Shown here: positions 1 through 6,280 of the stretch, in pieces
How positions within the stretch are numbered: position 1 is the stretch's first letter
Layout: the number at the start of each line of letters is the position of its first letter
From: Gemmatimonadota bacterium
GTDB lineage: Bacteria; Gemmatimonadota; Gemmatimonadetes; Longimicrobiales; RSA9
Length of the DNA stretch: 6,648 nucleotides
Assembly (NCBI GenBank): GCA_012027055.1
Contig: VEPF01000317.1
Location: 1 to 6,648 of the forward strand
Reading direction: 5' to 3'
Program-made: the position numbers and the translations under genes
The notes under the pieces: generated by a model
Databases searched by the model: none
What the model was told of the DNA's origin: nothing
Seen by the model: the letters and a program-made list of their open reading frames with translations, nothing else

Positions 1-5
1 GAAAG

Positions 6-66
6 GGGAAACGGGAACGGGGGGCCGCCCATCCCGTTCCCCGCACCTATCCCGTTCCCGTTTCCC
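6..66. repeat. 16-bp perfect inverted repeat with an internal third copy
   Basis: GGGAAACGGGAACGGG at 6-21 is the exact reverse complement of 51-66. A third partial copy, ATCCCGTTCCC at 31-41, repeats at 49-59, an 18-bp period. The left arm can therefore pair either with 33-41 (9 bp, short loop) or with 51-66 (16 bp, 29-nt loop). There is no T-run after the distal arm, so it is not a canonical intrinsic terminator for a gene lying to the left. It may be an intergenic repeat family, a rho-independent-like 3' end without a U-tract, or part of a longer low-complexity GGGAAC tract cut by the window edge. The repeat itself is seen directly; its role is unknown. Confidence 0.75.
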
Positions 67-85
67 GGTTCCGCCTTCCCCCCGC

Positions 86-106
86 AGTGCGGCTCCCGGC
101 CGCACT
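86..106 (+). promoter_or_regulatory. Small hairpin just upstream of the first gene
   Basis: AGTGCGGC at 86-93 pairs with GCCGCACT at 99-106 around a 5-nt loop, ending 15 nt before the ATG at 122. The 15 nt between hairpin and start (CGTTAACCTTCCTGC) contain no purine-rich Shine-Dalgarno. The hairpin could be the end of an upstream transcript or a 5' leader element. TTAACC at 109-114 is a poor -10-like match that, if real, would put the transcription start at the ATG. Both readings are weak. Confidence 0.3.
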
Positions 107-121
107 CGTTAACCTTCCTGC

Positions 122-2869
122 ATGAGCACCGCGCCCCGCCCACTCGATGACGTCCTGGTCGCACTCCAGGACCGCGCGAAGGAACTCGACTGCCTGTACC
201 GCGTGGTGGAGCTGCTGGCCCGCGAACACGAACCGCGCGACCTGGTGCTCCAGCAGGTGTTGACGGCCATACCCGCGGGCTGGCAGTACGCGCAAGCCTG
301 TCAGGCCCAGATCGTCTTCGACGGCCACAGCCTGGCCACCAGCCCCGGCCTGCTCGAGACCCCGTGGCGGCAGCGTGCCCCCATCCAGATCGGGAACCGG
401 GTCGTGGGCGAGCTCAACGTGTACTACACGGCCGAGCAGCCGCCCGCGGACGAAGGCCCGTTCCTGCGCGAGGAGCGCCAGCTGATCAACGCGCTGGCGG
501 AGCGGATCGGCGCTTTCCTCGAGCAGCGTCAGCGGGCTCCGCTGGACGGCGCCACCCACACCCCGCCCGAGCGGGGCCGCGACTGGCGGTTGGTGGTCGA
601 CTTCCTGGAGCGCGTGGACCCGCGCCTGCTGGAGTGGATCACCCGCAAGATGCTCTACCACGTGCGCTGGAAGGGCGGCGACGTGGCGGAAATCGCGCCG
701 GAGACCACCCTGGAGCCGGACCTCGCCGGTGCGGACAACCGTCCGCTCGCCGTACCGCTTCCCAGCCGCTCGGTGCGCCCGCGCGACGTGTTCGCCTTCG
801 CCGCCACGCTGTGCTCGGACGAAGAGATCCTGAACTGCATCCAGATGTGGATCAGCCATGACCGGATCAGCTTCCTGATCCGCACGCTGGAGCAGCAGGG
901 CGCATCGCTCGGCCAGACCGCCGATGCGTTGGCCCGGTTCGCTGCGCTCGGCATGAGCGAGACCCAGCTACCCCACTCCGTCCAGACCGCCATCCGGGTC
1001 GCGCTGCTGCGCCGCTTCTTCACCGATGACATCGCTTTCATCAACATCGCCAAGGACCTGGTGCACGTCCGCGACTTCCACCGGCTGAGCGAGCGGCTGA
1101 TCGCTCCGCCGAACAGTCACGGTAAGCTGGGCGGCAAGAGCGCCGGGCTGTTCCTCGCGCAACGCATCGTCGAGGAATCCCTGGAGCACGAGCGACTGCT
1201 CGCGCAGGTGAAGGTGCCACGCACCTGGTACATTGCGTCGGACGGCGTGCTCGCCTTCATCCGCCACAACAATCTCGAGGACGTGTACGACCGGAAGTAC
1301 ATGGACATCGACCAGGTGCGGCAGCAGTACCCGCACGTGGTGCAGAGCTTCAAGAGCGCCTCCTTCCCGCCGGAGCTGGTGACCGGCCTGATCGCCGCGC
1401 TCCGCGACCTGGGCGACCGGCCGTTGATCGTGCGCAGCTCCAGCCTGCTCGAGGATCGCACCGGGGCCGTGTTCTCGGGCAAGTACAAGAGCCTGTTCCT
1501 GGCGAACCGCGGGTCCGAGGCCGAGCGGCTGCAGGCGCTGCAGGACGCGGTCGCCGAGGTCTACGCGTCCATCTTCGGTCCCGATCCCATCGAGTACCGG
1601 GCCGAGCACAACCTGCTCGACGTGCACGAGGAGATGGGGATCATGATTCAGGAAGTGGTCGGCCGGCACGTGGGCCGCTACTTCCTGCCGGCCTACGCGG
1701 GCGTGGCGTTCAGCAACAACGAATTCCGCTGGTCCCCGCGCATCCGGCGTGAGGACGGCCTGATCCGCCTCGTCCCCGGGCTCGGTACCCGCGCGGTCGA
1801 CCGGCTGACGGACGAGTTTCCCGTCCTGCTGGCGCCCGGCCAGCCCGGACTGCGGGCCAGCATCTCGATGGACGAGATCATCCGCTACGCCCCGCGCAAC
1901 GTGGACCTGATCGACCTGGACTCGAACTCCTTCGAGACCCTGCCGATCGCCGTGCTGCTGCGCGAGTGCGGCACGCAGCTGCCCTTGCTGCGGCGCATCG
2001 TCTCGGTGATCGATCACGACCGCGTACGCCGCCTGTCCGCGTTCGAGCCCGACTTCGGCACCATCGAGGCGGTGGTCACCTTCGACGGGCTCTGCACCGA
2101 GACTTCCTTCATCCCCCTGGTCGCTACCCTGCTGCGCGTGCTGCGTGCGCGGCTGGGCGGACCGGTGGACATCGAGTTCGCCTCGGACGGTACGCACTTC
2201 TACCTGCTCCAGTGCCGGCCACAGTGCTATGCGACGTCCAGTCCCCCGTCCGTCATCCCGCACGACGTACCTGCCGAGCACGTCCTGTTCTCCGCCCAGC
2301 GGTTCGTCTCCAACGGGCGGGCGCCCGACGTGCGCCATATCGTGTACGTCGACCCGGCCCGGTATGGTCGGCTCGCCACCGAGAACGAGCTGCGCGCCGA
2401 GGGGCGGGCCGTGGGGCGCCTGAACAAGGTGCTGGGCCGCCGGGACTTCGTGCTCATGGGGCCGGGTCGCTGGGGCAGCCGCGGTGACATCCGGCTGGGC
2501 GTGACCGTCACCTACTCCGAGATCAACAACGCGGCCGTCCTCATCGAGATCGCCCGGCGTACCGGGAACTATGTCCCCGACCTCTCGTTCGGGACGCACT
2601 TCTTCCAGGACCTGGTGGAGGCGCAGATCCCCTATCTGCCGCTTTATCCCGATGAGCCCGGGAACCGCTTCAACGAGCGCTTCCTCGCGCAGGCGCGCAA
2701 CCTGCTTCCGGAGTTGCTTCCGGATCTGGCAGACCTGGAACAGGTCGTGCGAGTCATCGACGTGACCGCGGAGTCCGGCGGACGGCGGCTGCGCGTGCTC
2801 TTCAACGGTGATGCCGATGAGGCGCTCGGATTCCTCACCCCGCTGCCCGGGGAGACGCAGCTGACCTGA
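122..2869 (+). CDS. GAF-like sensor fused to PEP/pyruvate-binding (PPDK N-terminal type) ATP-grasp protein
   Basis: This 915-residue cytosolic protein has no signal peptide or membrane segment. Residues about 16-136 look like the GAF-like input domain found in front of sensor kinases (KELDCLYRVVELL, WQYAQACQAQIVFDG, DEGPFLREERQLINALAERIG). Residues about 330-702 form the ATP-grasp domain of PEP synthase / pyruvate phosphate dikinase: LGGKSAG (336-342), RSSSLLEDRTGAVFSGKYKS (438-457), MGIMIQEVVG (505-514), GLGTRAVDR (553-561) and DIEFASDGTHFYLLQCRPQ (683-701). Residues about 720-885 carry a conserved tail with GPGRWGSRGD (780-789) and GTHFFQDL (824-831), known to me from other PEP/pyruvate-binding proteins. 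The phosphohistidine swivelling domain and the PEP/pyruvate TIM barrel are missing, so it cannot perform a complete PEP synthase reaction alone; ATP-dependent phosphotransfer or signalling is inferred. An in-frame TAA at 110-112 limits the start to 122 or later. No Shine-Dalgarno is visible, so initiation may be leaderless or weak. The fold assignment is secure; the substrate is unknown. Confidence 0.9.
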   Translation: MSTAPRPLDDVLVALQDRAKELDCLYRVVELLAREHEPRDLVLQQVLTAIPAGWQYAQACQAQIVFDGHSLATSPGLLETPWRQRAPIQIGNRVVGELNVYYTAEQPPADEGPFLREERQLINALAERIGAFLEQRQRAPLDGATHTPPERGRDWRLVVDFLERVDPRLLEWITRKMLYHVRWKGGDVAEIAPETTLEPDLAGADNRPLAVPLPSRSVRPRDVFAFAATLCSDEEILNCIQMWISHDRISFLIRTLEQQGASLGQTADALARFAALGMSETQLPHSVQTAIRVALLRRFFTDDIAFINIAKDLVHVRDFHRLSERLIAPPNSHGKLGGKSAGLFLAQRIVEESLEHERLLAQVKVPRTWYIASDGVLAFIRHNNLEDVYDRKYMDIDQVRQQYPHVVQSFKSASFPPELVTGLIAALRDLGDRPLIVRSSSLLEDRTGAVFSGKYKSLFLANRGSEAERLQALQDAVAEVYASIFGPDPIEYRAEHNLLDVHEEMGIMIQEVVGRHVGRYFLPAYAGVAFSNNEFRWSPRIRREDGLIRLVPGLGTRAVDRLTDEFPVLLAPGQPGLRASISMDEIIRYAPRNVDLIDLDSNSFETLPIAVLLRECGTQLPLLRRIVSVIDHDRVRRLSAFEPDFGTIEAVVTFDGLCTETSFIPLVATLLRVLRARLGGPVDIEFASDGTHFYLLQCRPQCYATSSPPSVIPHDVPAEHVLFSAQRFVSNGRAPDVRHIVYVDPARYGRLATENELRAEGRAVGRLNKVLGRRDFVLMGPGRWGSRGDIRLGVTVTYSEINNAAVLIEIARRTGNYVPDLSFGTHFFQDLVEAQIPYLPLYPDEPGNRFNERFLAQARNLLPELLPDLADLEQVVRVIDVTAESGGRRLRVLFNGDADEALGFLTPLPGETQLT

Positions 2870-2887
2870 GCCGCGACTGGCGCGGTG

Positions 2888-2909
2888 GCGGCCCCTGGAG
2901 GCGGGCCGC
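2888..2909 (+). terminator. Weak hairpin after the dikinase-like gene
   Basis: GCGGCCC at 2888-2894 pairs with GGGCCGC at 2903-2909 around an 8-nt loop, 19 nt after the stop codon. The following bases are ATTATTGGG, only a broken T-tract, so any termination would be partial. If it functions, it would attenuate read-through into the transporter gene. Otherwise the three genes from 122 to 4748 may be co-transcribed. Confidence 0.25.
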
Positions 2910-2954
2910 ATTATTGGGCCGGTCCCATCCCGCACTCCCGGAAAGCAAGCGCCC

Positions 2955-4289
2955 ATGCCCGAAAGCATCGCCCCATCCGGAGCGAGCGCCGCCGCTCCTG
3001 CGCGGAACATTCCCGCCCGCGCCGTCGCCGGCTGGGTGCTCTACGACCTGGCGAACACCATCTTCTCGATGGGCGTGGTCTCGATGTACTTCTCGCGCCG
3101 GGTCAGGGGAGAGGTCGGCCCGCTTCGGGACAACACGGTCTACGGCATCATCACGGCCATCTCCATGGCCGTCATCTTCATCGTCTCCCCGCTGCTCGGC
3201 GCGCTCAGCGATCGGGCTGCCCGCCGCATGCCCTTCCTGGTCGCCAGCACCCTGCTCTGCGTCGGCTTCACGGTGCTGCTCGGGCGAGGCGGCTTCTGGT
3301 TCACCGCCACCTGCTTCGTGCTCGCCAACATCGCCTATCAGGCCGGCCTGCAGTTCTACGATTCGCTGCTGCCCGAAGTGTCCACGCCGGAGAACCGGGG
3401 ACGGATCGGCGGCATCGGGGTGGGGATCGGGTACCTGGGGTCCTACATCGCCGTGGGCATCGGCATGGCGCTCGGGGTCGGCGACATGCCCCGCCTGTTC
3501 ACCATCATCGGCGTGGCCTTCCTGGCCTTCGCCGCACCGTGCTTCCTCTTCGTGCGGGAATGCGGCAACCCTCACCCGCAGCGGCTCAGCGTGAGCGCCG
3601 CGCTCGATGCCACCCGCCAGACCGTGCGGACCCTGCGCTCGAGCCAGTCCTACCCGGGGCTCCTGCGCTTCCTCGTCGGCCGGATCTTCTACACCGACGC
3701 GATCAACACCGTCATCTCGATCATGTATCTGTACACCGTCAACGTGGCCGTAGCGACCGGGCTCTCCGAAGAGGCCGGGGGCAGCCGGGCCGAGCTGGTG
3801 ATGATGTTCGCCATCACTTTCGCCATCCTGGGCGGCTTCGCCTGGGGCTGGCTCACCGATCGGCTCGGCCCGCGCCGGACGCTCAACTACGTGCTGCGGG
3901 CGTGGGTCGTCATATTCGTGGGCGCGGCCCTGGTCGGAATCCTGGGCTGGCCGCTCTGGACCCTGTACCTGGTCGCCGCCGCCGCGGGGGCCGCGCTGGG
4001 TGGTATCTGGGCCGCGGACCGCCCCTACATGCTGCGCCTCACGCCTCCCGCACGGGTGGGCGAATTCTACGGCCTGTACGGCATGGTTGGCCGCTTCTCC
4101 GCCATCACCGGCCCCGCGATCTGGGCGCTCATGGCCTACCTGACCATCACGGTCGGTGGCCTGCCGGCCCGGGTGGGGCAGGGCATCGGCGTGCTCGCGC
4201 TGCTGCTCCTGATGTTCATCAGCTACGTCATCCTGCAACGGGTGAGCGATGCACCGCGCGCCTGGAGCGGGCGGGACCTGGAGCGCTGA
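2955..4289 (+). CDS. MFS transporter, UMF1 / Atg22-like family
   Basis: This 444-residue polytopic inner-membrane protein is close to the usual length for bacterial UMF1 (Atg22-like) major facilitators. Family marks are GWVLYDLAN at 26-34 at the start of the first helix and the motif-A loop GALSDRAARR at 82-91. The second-half motif-A copy is GWLTDRLGPRRTL at 298-310. The segment from RPYMLRLTPP (356-365) through GEFYGLYGMVGRFSAITGP (369-387) is a hallmark of this family. Roughly twelve hydrophobic segments are present, with the central cytosolic loop near residues 205-235. The ATG has a GGAAAG Shine-Dalgarno at 2940-2945, nine bases upstream. Yeast Atg22 is a vacuolar amino-acid effluxer; bacterial members are mostly uncharacterised, so the substrate cannot be stated. 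The gene lies 85 nt after the dikinase-like gene and 3 nt before the next. Confidence 0.92.
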   Translation: MPESIAPSGASAAAPARNIPARAVAGWVLYDLANTIFSMGVVSMYFSRRVRGEVGPLRDNTVYGIITAISMAVIFIVSPLLGALSDRAARRMPFLVASTLLCVGFTVLLGRGGFWFTATCFVLANIAYQAGLQFYDSLLPEVSTPENRGRIGGIGVGIGYLGSYIAVGIGMALGVGDMPRLFTIIGVAFLAFAAPCFLFVRECGNPHPQRLSVSAALDATRQTVRTLRSSQSYPGLLRFLVGRIFYTDAINTVISIMYLYTVNVAVATGLSEEAGGSRAELVMMFAITFAILGGFAWGWLTDRLGPRRTLNYVLRAWVVIFVGAALVGILGWPLWTLYLVAAAAGAALGGIWAADRPYMLRLTPPARVGEFYGLYGMVGRFSAITGPAIWALMAYLTITVGGLPARVGQGIGVLALLLLMFISYVILQRVSDAPRAWSGRDLER

Positions 4290-4292
4290 GCC

Positions 4293-4748
4293 ATGCACAC
4301 CGCAGTGCGCCGTTTCATCAAGACCGGCATCGCCTTCCTTGCGGTCGGCCTGGCGCTTGGCCTGGCCATGCTGGTCCAGCGCGAACTCCTCGGGCGCTGG
4401 CCGCATCCGTACCTCGTGTCCGCCCACACGCACGCGCTCTTTTCCGGCTTCGTGATGTTCCTGATCCTGGGCGTGGCTCTCTGGCTCTTTCCCCGGCCGG
4501 AGCGGGGAGACCGCCGCTACCGGCCGGAACTCGTGGACCGGGCATACTGGATCCTGCTCACCGGAACCGGCCTGCGCGTGAGCACTGAGATTGCTCGCGC
4601 GGCCTGGCAAGCCGGCTGGCTGGCATGGCTCGTGCTCGTCGGCGGCACGTTGCAGGTGCTGGGCTTCGGCCTCTACTTCTGGACCATGTGGTCGCGCATC
4701 CGCCCGGTCGGCAGTCACCTGCGCGAGTCCCAGGGCGAACGCTTCTGA
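4293..4748 (+). CDS. Small four-helix membrane protein, heme-copper oxidase subunit I-like
   Basis: This 151-residue protein has hydrophobic segments near residues 9-28, 44-65, 83-100 and 108-131. The second begins HPYLVSAHTHALFSGFVMFL (38-57) and ends in LFPRP (65-69). The AHTH...G...(F/L)PRP pattern recalls the heme-ligand helix near the N-terminus of CcoN/NorB-type oxidase subunits, and similar short proteins are often labelled 'cytochrome oxidase subunit I-like'. A full subunit I has at least twelve helices and several more histidine ligands, so this is not an oxidase. Heme binding via H45 or H47 is inference. The C-terminus from about 133 is charged and probably cytosolic. A GGAG at 4280-4283 lies nine bases before the ATG and within the end of the transporter gene; the stop-to-start gap is 3 nt, so translational coupling and a shared role with the transporter are likely. 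Confidence 0.82.
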   Translation: MHTAVRRFIKTGIAFLAVGLALGLAMLVQRELLGRWPHPYLVSAHTHALFSGFVMFLILGVALWLFPRPERGDRRYRPELVDRAYWILLTGTGLRVSTEIARAAWQAGWLAWLVLVGGTLQVLGFGLYFWTMWSRIRPVGSHLRESQGERF

Positions 4749-4862
4749 GCCGCGACTGCCCGGCCGCTCCCCCATTGTAACGGAGTGCGTGAAATGACGC
4801 GCCCGGACGCGTGAAAACCCGCGTACGGCCTCTTCAAGCGACCTGCAGCAGTCCCCTATCAG

Positions 4863-4876
4863 ACGACGTATGTCGT
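4863..4876. promoter_or_regulatory. Inverted repeat, possible regulator binding site
   Basis: ACGAC at 4863-4867 and GTCGT at 4872-4876 form a perfect 5-4-5 inverted repeat in the AT-richer part of the 236-nt intergenic region. It lies about 35 bp upstream of the candidate -24 element and 108 bp upstream of the next start codon, a plausible place for an operator or activator site. The arms are short, so chance is a real alternative. Confidence 0.3.
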
Positions 4877-4880
4877 TGTG

Positions 4881-4886
4881 AATAAT
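4881..4886 (+). promoter_or_regulatory. Candidate sigma-70 -10 box (AATAAT)
   Basis: AATAAT matches TATAAT at five of six positions and is preceded by TG (TGTGAATAAT), in one of the few AT-rich patches of the window. No good -35 lies 16-18 bp upstream. Initiation would fall near 4893 and give a leader of about 92 nt containing the fold described at 4899-4980. It competes with the sigma-54-like element downstream as the promoter of the CPBP-like gene. Confidence 0.3.
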
Positions 4887-4910
4887 CAACATGCAAATGT
4901 CTCACCGGCG

Positions 4911-4927
4911 TGGCACCGGGCTCGCAT
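4911..4927 (+). promoter_or_regulatory. Candidate sigma-54 -24/-12 promoter element
   Basis: TGGCAC at 4911-4916, five bases, then TCGCAT at 4922-4927. This compares with the established sigma-54 pattern TGGCAC-N5-TTGCW, with one mismatch in the -12 half. The invariant GG (4912-4913) and GC (4924-4925) are separated by the required 10 bp. Initiation would be near 4937, leaving a leader of about 48 nt that keeps the CCGACC/GGTCGG hairpin but loses the 5' strand of the outer stem. Orientation and position suit the gene at 4985. Confidence 0.4.
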
Positions 4928-4972
4928 AAGGAGCGGGCGGGAATACCGACCAGGGAGGGTCGGGCTGAAACC

Positions 4973-4978
4973 GGAGAG
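4973..4978 (+). promoter_or_regulatory. Shine-Dalgarno fixing the start at 4985
   Basis: GGAGAG sits six bases before ATG 4985. The longer in-frame option, GTG at 4910, has no ribosome site in front of it and would add 25 polar residues ahead of the first membrane helix. The ATG at 5000 also lacks a good site. Start 4985 is therefore preferred. Confidence 0.7.
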
Positions 4979-4984
4979 ACTGAA

Positions 4985-6169
4985 ATGACAGGCGTGACGA
5001 TGACTGGCGAGCGGACCCGCACGGGTTCTGACATTCGGATGGGAGTGGGACTGCCGGGCCGGGTGGCGATCACCTTCACGGTGGGCGGCGGAATCCTGGT
5101 GGGCGGATTCCTGGTGGCGGCCATGACCCTGGCAGGAAAGCTGAGCGGCAACGCCCTGCTGATGACCAGCGGCGCCCTGTACGTGCTCGGCGCTCTGTTC
5201 GGGCTGGTCCACGGGGTGGGCCTCGGGTTCGTGGGTCGCGGCCAGCTGAACCGCCGCGAAGCGGTCACCCGCCTGGGCATGGCGCTGCTCTACGCGGTGC
5301 CGTTCGTGGCCGTCGGGTTCATCGTCGCCGGCTGGATCGCCATGACCATGGTCAGCCTGTACCTGGGCAAGGTGGGCGCGTACATCGGCGCCGCGCTCGG
5401 CTGGACGGCCGGCGTCGCGGTGGTTGCCATGGCCGTGCGGTATGGCTGGCAGGCATTGCGCAACGCCTACGCCGCCTGGCAGCACGCCGCGGTCGGCACC
5501 GCGCTGGTCAGCGCATCGTTCGCGGCCCTGCTGATCGTCTTCCTGGCCCAGCGGCCGATGCTCTGGGGCCTGTCCTTCCGCGTGACCGAAGTGGGAGCCG
5601 TGCTCCTGGCCCTCTTCGCCACCATCTGGATCGCGCTGCCCATGGTCGCGATCGCACTCCGGCTGGTCAACCTGCTCCCGGAGTCCCAGCCCGTCGCAGC
5701 CGGCCTGCGGCGTTCTCCCGCCCGCGGTATCGGCGTCGGGCTGGCCGTCGGAGTCGTCCTCAGCCTGCTGGTGCTCCCCTTCTATCACGGGCCCATCGCA
5801 CTGCCCGGCCACACCAGCGGCCATCTCGGCGCGGTGCTCGTGAGCGTCAGCCAGGCGCTGCTCGACGAGGTGCTCCTCCGCGTCTTCCTGGTCACCGGCG
5901 CCGTCTGGCTCATGCTGCGCTGGCAGAACGTCCGCGGACAACAGGCTTCGCTCTATGCCGTGCTCGTGGCCGCTGCGGTCCAGGTCGTGCTCTACCTGCC
6001 CGGAGTGCTGGCTCTCGGTCTGCCTTCCTGGCTCGCCACCATCAGCTACGTCATGGCCGCCGTCCTGCTCCCGGCCCTGGCTTTCGGATTCCTCTACACG
6101 CGCCGCGGCTTCGCGGCCGCCCTGACCGGCCACGCCGCGGCCCTGATCGCGCTGGTGCTGCTGGCGTAA
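4985..6169 (+). CDS. Polytopic membrane protein with degenerate CPBP (CAAX-protease-like) C-terminal domain
   Basis: This 394-residue protein is almost entirely hydrophobic, with about ten to eleven predicted helices (near 28-50, 60-84, 97-122, 132-152, 170-190, 202-230, 248-266, 283-311, 322-344, 353-373, 376-394). The first 240 residues match no family I recognise. The last third resembles the CPBP intramembrane protease family. ALLDEVLLRVFLVTG (291-305) aligns with the EExxxR motif, QVVLYLP (333-339) with FxxxH-L-P, and RRGFAAALTGHAAAL (373-387) with the final HxxxN motif. The first catalytic Glu is Asp294, the motif-2 His is Tyr337 and the motif-3 Asn is Leu387; E295, R299 and H383 remain. 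The protein is thus probably a non-proteolytic relative, though the alignment was made by eye. It is transcribed alone, between its own leader and a strong terminator. The membrane-protein call is firm; the CPBP relation is moderate. Confidence 0.85.
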   Translation: MTGVTMTGERTRTGSDIRMGVGLPGRVAITFTVGGGILVGGFLVAAMTLAGKLSGNALLMTSGALYVLGALFGLVHGVGLGFVGRGQLNRREAVTRLGMALLYAVPFVAVGFIVAGWIAMTMVSLYLGKVGAYIGAALGWTAGVAVVAMAVRYGWQALRNAYAAWQHAAVGTALVSASFAALLIVFLAQRPMLWGLSFRVTEVGAVLLALFATIWIALPMVAIALRLVNLLPESQPVAAGLRRSPARGIGVGLAVGVVLSLLVLPFYHGPIALPGHTSGHLGAVLVSVSQALLDEVLLRVFLVTGAVWLMLRWQNVRGQQASLYAVLVAAAVQVVLYLPGVLALGLPSWLATISYVMAAVLLPALAFGFLYTRRGFAAALTGHAAALIALVLLA

Positions 6170-6190
6170 CTCCCGGCCAGCTGGGGCTTG

Positions 6191-6230
6191 GCACCGGGCG
6201 GGACGCTTCGTCCCGCCCGGTGCGCGTTTT
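6191..6230 (+). terminator. Strong rho-independent terminator
   Basis: A perfect 15-bp stem (6191-6205 with 6209-6223) closes a CTT loop. It is followed by GCG and TTTT at 6227-6230, 21 nt after the stop of the CPBP-like gene. The T-run is short, but the stem is very stable. It should end that transcript and separate it from the kinase gene downstream. Confidence 0.85.
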
Positions 6231-6280
6231 GGCGCGGTTCGTGCCCCTGTTTCCGCCCCAGAAAGCCAGTCAACACGCAG

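Larger units (their letters stand above)
4899..4980 (+). promoter_or_regulatory. Foldable 5' leader with sequestered Shine-Dalgarno
   Basis: GTCTCACCGG at 4899-4908 pairs with CCGGAGAGAC at 4971-4980 (nine pairs, one A-A mismatch). The 3' strand contains the GGAGAG Shine-Dalgarno (4973-4978) of the gene starting at 4985. Enclosed are CCGACC/GGTCGG (4946-4951 with 4958-4963, loop AGGGAG) and a 4-bp GCTC/GAGC helix (4920-4923 with 4931-4934). The result is a closed multi-branch shape that would hide the ribosome site. I do not recognise a known riboswitch class. The fold exists only if transcription starts at or before about 4899. Confidence 0.4.

Noticed and set aside
2939..2978. Imperfect 20-bp tandem duplication around the transporter start (15 of 20 identical)
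   Set aside because: Low identity over a short length in GC-rich sequence; the frame and ribosome site are normal without invoking it.
968..3010. Long minus-strand open frame (680 codons) opposite the dikinase-like gene
   Set aside because: It is a GC-rich antisense shadow: the translation is H/D/Q/G/R/E-rich without domains or hydrophobic pattern, whereas the + strand frame has clear family motifs.
2885..4588. Plus-strand 567-codon frame overlapping the transporter
   Set aside because: Arg/Pro/His/Ala-rich frame-shifted reading across two real genes, with no conserved motif.
4794..4814. Six-codon ORF (MTRPDA) with GGAG upstream in the intergenic region
   Set aside because: The GGAG-to-ATG spacing is fair, but six codons with no regulatory codon bias and no attenuator structure after it cannot be told from chance.
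2835..4892. Minus-strand open frame (685 codons) opposite the transporter and four-helix genes
   Set aside because: Low-complexity, highly charged composition with no recognisable domain. It spans two well-supported + strand genes and their junction.
4886..6133. Minus-strand open frame (415 codons) opposite the CPBP-like gene
   Set aside because: Same antisense shadow pattern; the opposite strand codes a coherent multi-helix membrane protein with a good ribosome site.
6189..6206. TTGGCAC at the foot of the terminator as a sigma-54 -24 box
   Set aside because: No GC-containing -12 half at the required spacing; the sequence is the terminator stem.
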